This document shows positions 62,884 to 64,000 of a stretch of 64,000 bases of DNA, one piece after another (position 1 is the stretch's first letter; every line of letters begins with the position of its first letter). The translations under genes and the position numbers were made by a program. The notes beneath the pieces are model-generated. The model was given only the letters and a program-made list of their open reading frames with translations. It was not told where the DNA came from and searched no databases. Source of the DNA: Bradyrhizobium hipponense (lineage in GTDB: Bacteria; Pseudomonadota; Alphaproteobacteria; Rhizobiales; Xanthobacteraceae); contig NZ_VSTH01000047.1 of the NCBI RefSeq assembly GCF_008123965.1, positions 10,286-74,285 on the forward strand. The letters run 5' to 3'.

Positions 62884-64000
62884 GCATGCGTCTGTTCGTC
62901 TCGCGCGATGCGGGTGCGCTTGCCGTCGGCGCCGACGAGGTCGCGCTGGCGCTGCAACAGGCTGCGGCCACGCGTGGCGTCGCCGTCGAGATCGTCAGGA
63001 CCGGTTCTCGCGGCCTGTACTGGCTGGAACCGCTGGTCGAGGTCGCGACGCCGCACGGCCGGATCGCGTTCGGACCGGTCACCGAGAGCGACGTGCCCTC
63101 GCTGCTTGATGCGCTCGCCAGCAACACCCCGCATCTGCTGCGGTTAGGGGCGACCGACGAGATCCCCTGGCTGAAGCGCCAGACTCGCCTGACCTTCGCG
63201 CGCTGTGGCGTGATCGATCCGCGCTCGCTTGGGGATTACCGCGCCCATGGCGGCTACAAGGGCCTGGAGCGCGCGCTGTCGCTCGGCTCCGATGCGATCC
63301 TCACCGAGGTCACCGCGTCCGGATTGCGCGGCCGCGGCGGCGCGGGCTTTCCGACCGGCATCAAGTGGAAGACGGTCGCGCAAGCGAAGGCGGATCGTAA
63401 GTTCATCGTCTGCAACGCCGATGAAGGCGACAGCGGCACTTTCGCAGACCGCATGATCATGGAAGGCGATCCCTTTCTCGTCATCGAGGGCATGACGACC
63501 GCCGCGATCACCGTCGGCGCGACCAAGGGGTACATCTACATCCGCAGCGAATATCCGCACGCGGTCGAAGCAATGAGCGCGGCGATCAATGCGGCAAAGC
63601 GCGGTGGCTATCTCGGTGACAAGATCGGCGGCTCCACGCACAGCTTCGATCTCGAAGTGCGGGTCGGCGCCGGCGCTTACGTCTGCGGCGAAGAGACGTC
63701 GCTGCTGGAAAGCCTCGAAGGCCGCCGCGGTCTCGTGCGCGCAAAGCCGCCGCTGCCGGCGCATCACGGCCTGTTCGGCAAGCCGACCGTGATCAACAAC
63801 GTGCTGTCGTTCGCAGCCATCCCCTTCATCCTCGCCGAAGGCGCCACGGCCTATGCGGATTTCGGCATGGGCCGCTCGCGCGGCACGATGCCGATCCAGC
63901 TTGCCGGCAACATCCGCCATGGCGGGCTGTTCGAGACCGCGTTCGGCGTAACGCTCGGCGAACTCGTCGACGACATCGGCGGCGGCACCGCCACGGGCCG
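62880..64000 (+). CDS. fdsB: NAD-dependent formate dehydrogenase, beta subunit (3' truncated by window end)
   Basis: 373 codons are present and the frame is open at 64000. NuoF-like: N-terminal thioredoxin-like extension (about 1-95), then the NADH/FMN site RGRGGAGFPTGIKWKTV (about 143-160), CNADEGDSGTFADR and GAGAYVCGEETSLLESLEG. Start ATG 62880 overlaps the fdsG stop. The missing C-terminus should carry the [4Fe-4S] cysteines, and fdsA should follow outside the window. Confidence 0.94.
   Translation, partial: MSMRLFVSRDAGALAVGADEVALALQQAAATRGVAVEIVRTGSRGLYWLEPLVEVATPHGRIAFGPVTESDVPSLLDALASNTPHLLRLGATDEIPWLKRQTRLTFARCGVIDPRSLGDYRAHGGYKGLERALSLGSDAILTEVTASGLRGRGGAGFPTGIKWKTVAQAKADRKFIVCNADEGDSGTFADRMIMEGDPFLVIEGMTTAAITVGATKGYIYIRSEYPHAVEAMSAAINAAKRGGYLGDKIGGSTHSFDLEVRVGAGAYVCGEETSLLESLEGRRGLVRAKPPLPAHHGLFGKPTVINNVLSFAAIPFILAEGATAYADFGMGRSRGTMPIQLAGNIRHGGLFETAFGVTLGELVDDIGGGTATG

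Overview
The window is GC-rich alphaproteobacterial chromosome, most likely from a Bradyrhizobium or close relative. Grounds: dense high-GC coding, the protein families present, many tct/Bug uptake systems, GntR/IclR/LysR regulators beside their targets, and the intergenic inverted repeats of the 'GTCATTGCGAGCGCAGCG', 'GTAGGGTGGGCAAAGC' and 'CCTCTCCC..GGGAGAGG' types that litter Bradyrhizobium genomes. The genus is an inference from pattern recognition, not from a search. No rRNA, tRNA or CRISPR array was seen.

Layout. 0.1-3.6 kb: YeiH-type exporter, small membrane protein, alanine dehydrogenase with a divergent Lrp/AsnC regulator. 3.7-7.4 kb: three-subunit molybdenum hydroxylase with an Fe-S-bearing FAD subunit (PaoABC-like). 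7.5-13.8 kb: PLP amino-acid decarboxylase plus acetyltransferase, 2-hydroxyacid dehydrogenase, split ThDP decarboxylase (ComDE-like), VanZ-like protein. 14.3-20.0 kb: glyoxylate assimilation (gcl-hyi-glxR) and adenine deaminase. 20.1-24.6 kb: NYN/PIN-like protein, Zn/Cd P-type ATPase, FTR1 permease and a dead IS5-like transposase. 24.6-28.5 kb: IclR-controlled tripartite tricarboxylate transporter. 28.8-35.1 kb: ADP-forming acyl-CoA synthetase divergent from gntR-oxc-frc. 35.7-38.2 kb: small genes and a complete 838-bp non-autonomous IS with terminal repeats and target duplication. 38.3-45.0 kb: a GntR-controlled catabolic cluster containing a complete extradiol dioxygenase active site. 45.0-47.9 kb: YegD-like Hsp70, DUF2975/XRE pair, nonsense-truncated DUF2147 gene. 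48.0-53.9 kb: second oxalate locus with two OxlT carriers, a CBS protein, a PanE-like reductase and a FAH-family protein. 54-64 kb: small secreted/membrane proteins, MDR reductase, CDF transporter with three C-terminal repeats, PAS histidine kinase, and LysR with fdsG and partial fdsB of NAD-dependent formate dehydrogenase.

How it fits together. The window holds nearly a whole oxalate economy. OxlT carriers bring oxalate in; Frc makes oxalyl-CoA; Oxc decarboxylates it to formyl-CoA, and Frc releases formate, which FdsABG can oxidise for NADH. The PanE-like protein is a good candidate for the PanE2-type oxalyl-CoA reductase known from Methylobacterium extorquens, which makes glyoxylate; Gcl, Hyi and GlxR carry glyoxylate to glycerate. 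The two oxalate loci lie about 13 kb apart but share a 17-bp operator (TGGCAT-NNNGT-ATRCCA, five copies) found before gntR/acyl-CoA synthetase, the oxlT1 leader, oxlT2 and the CBS gene. This points to one regulon under the GntR protein at 31.2 kb. The leader of oxlT1 contains a 45-codon ORF closed by a strong terminator, an arrangement I do not recognise from described oxalate systems.
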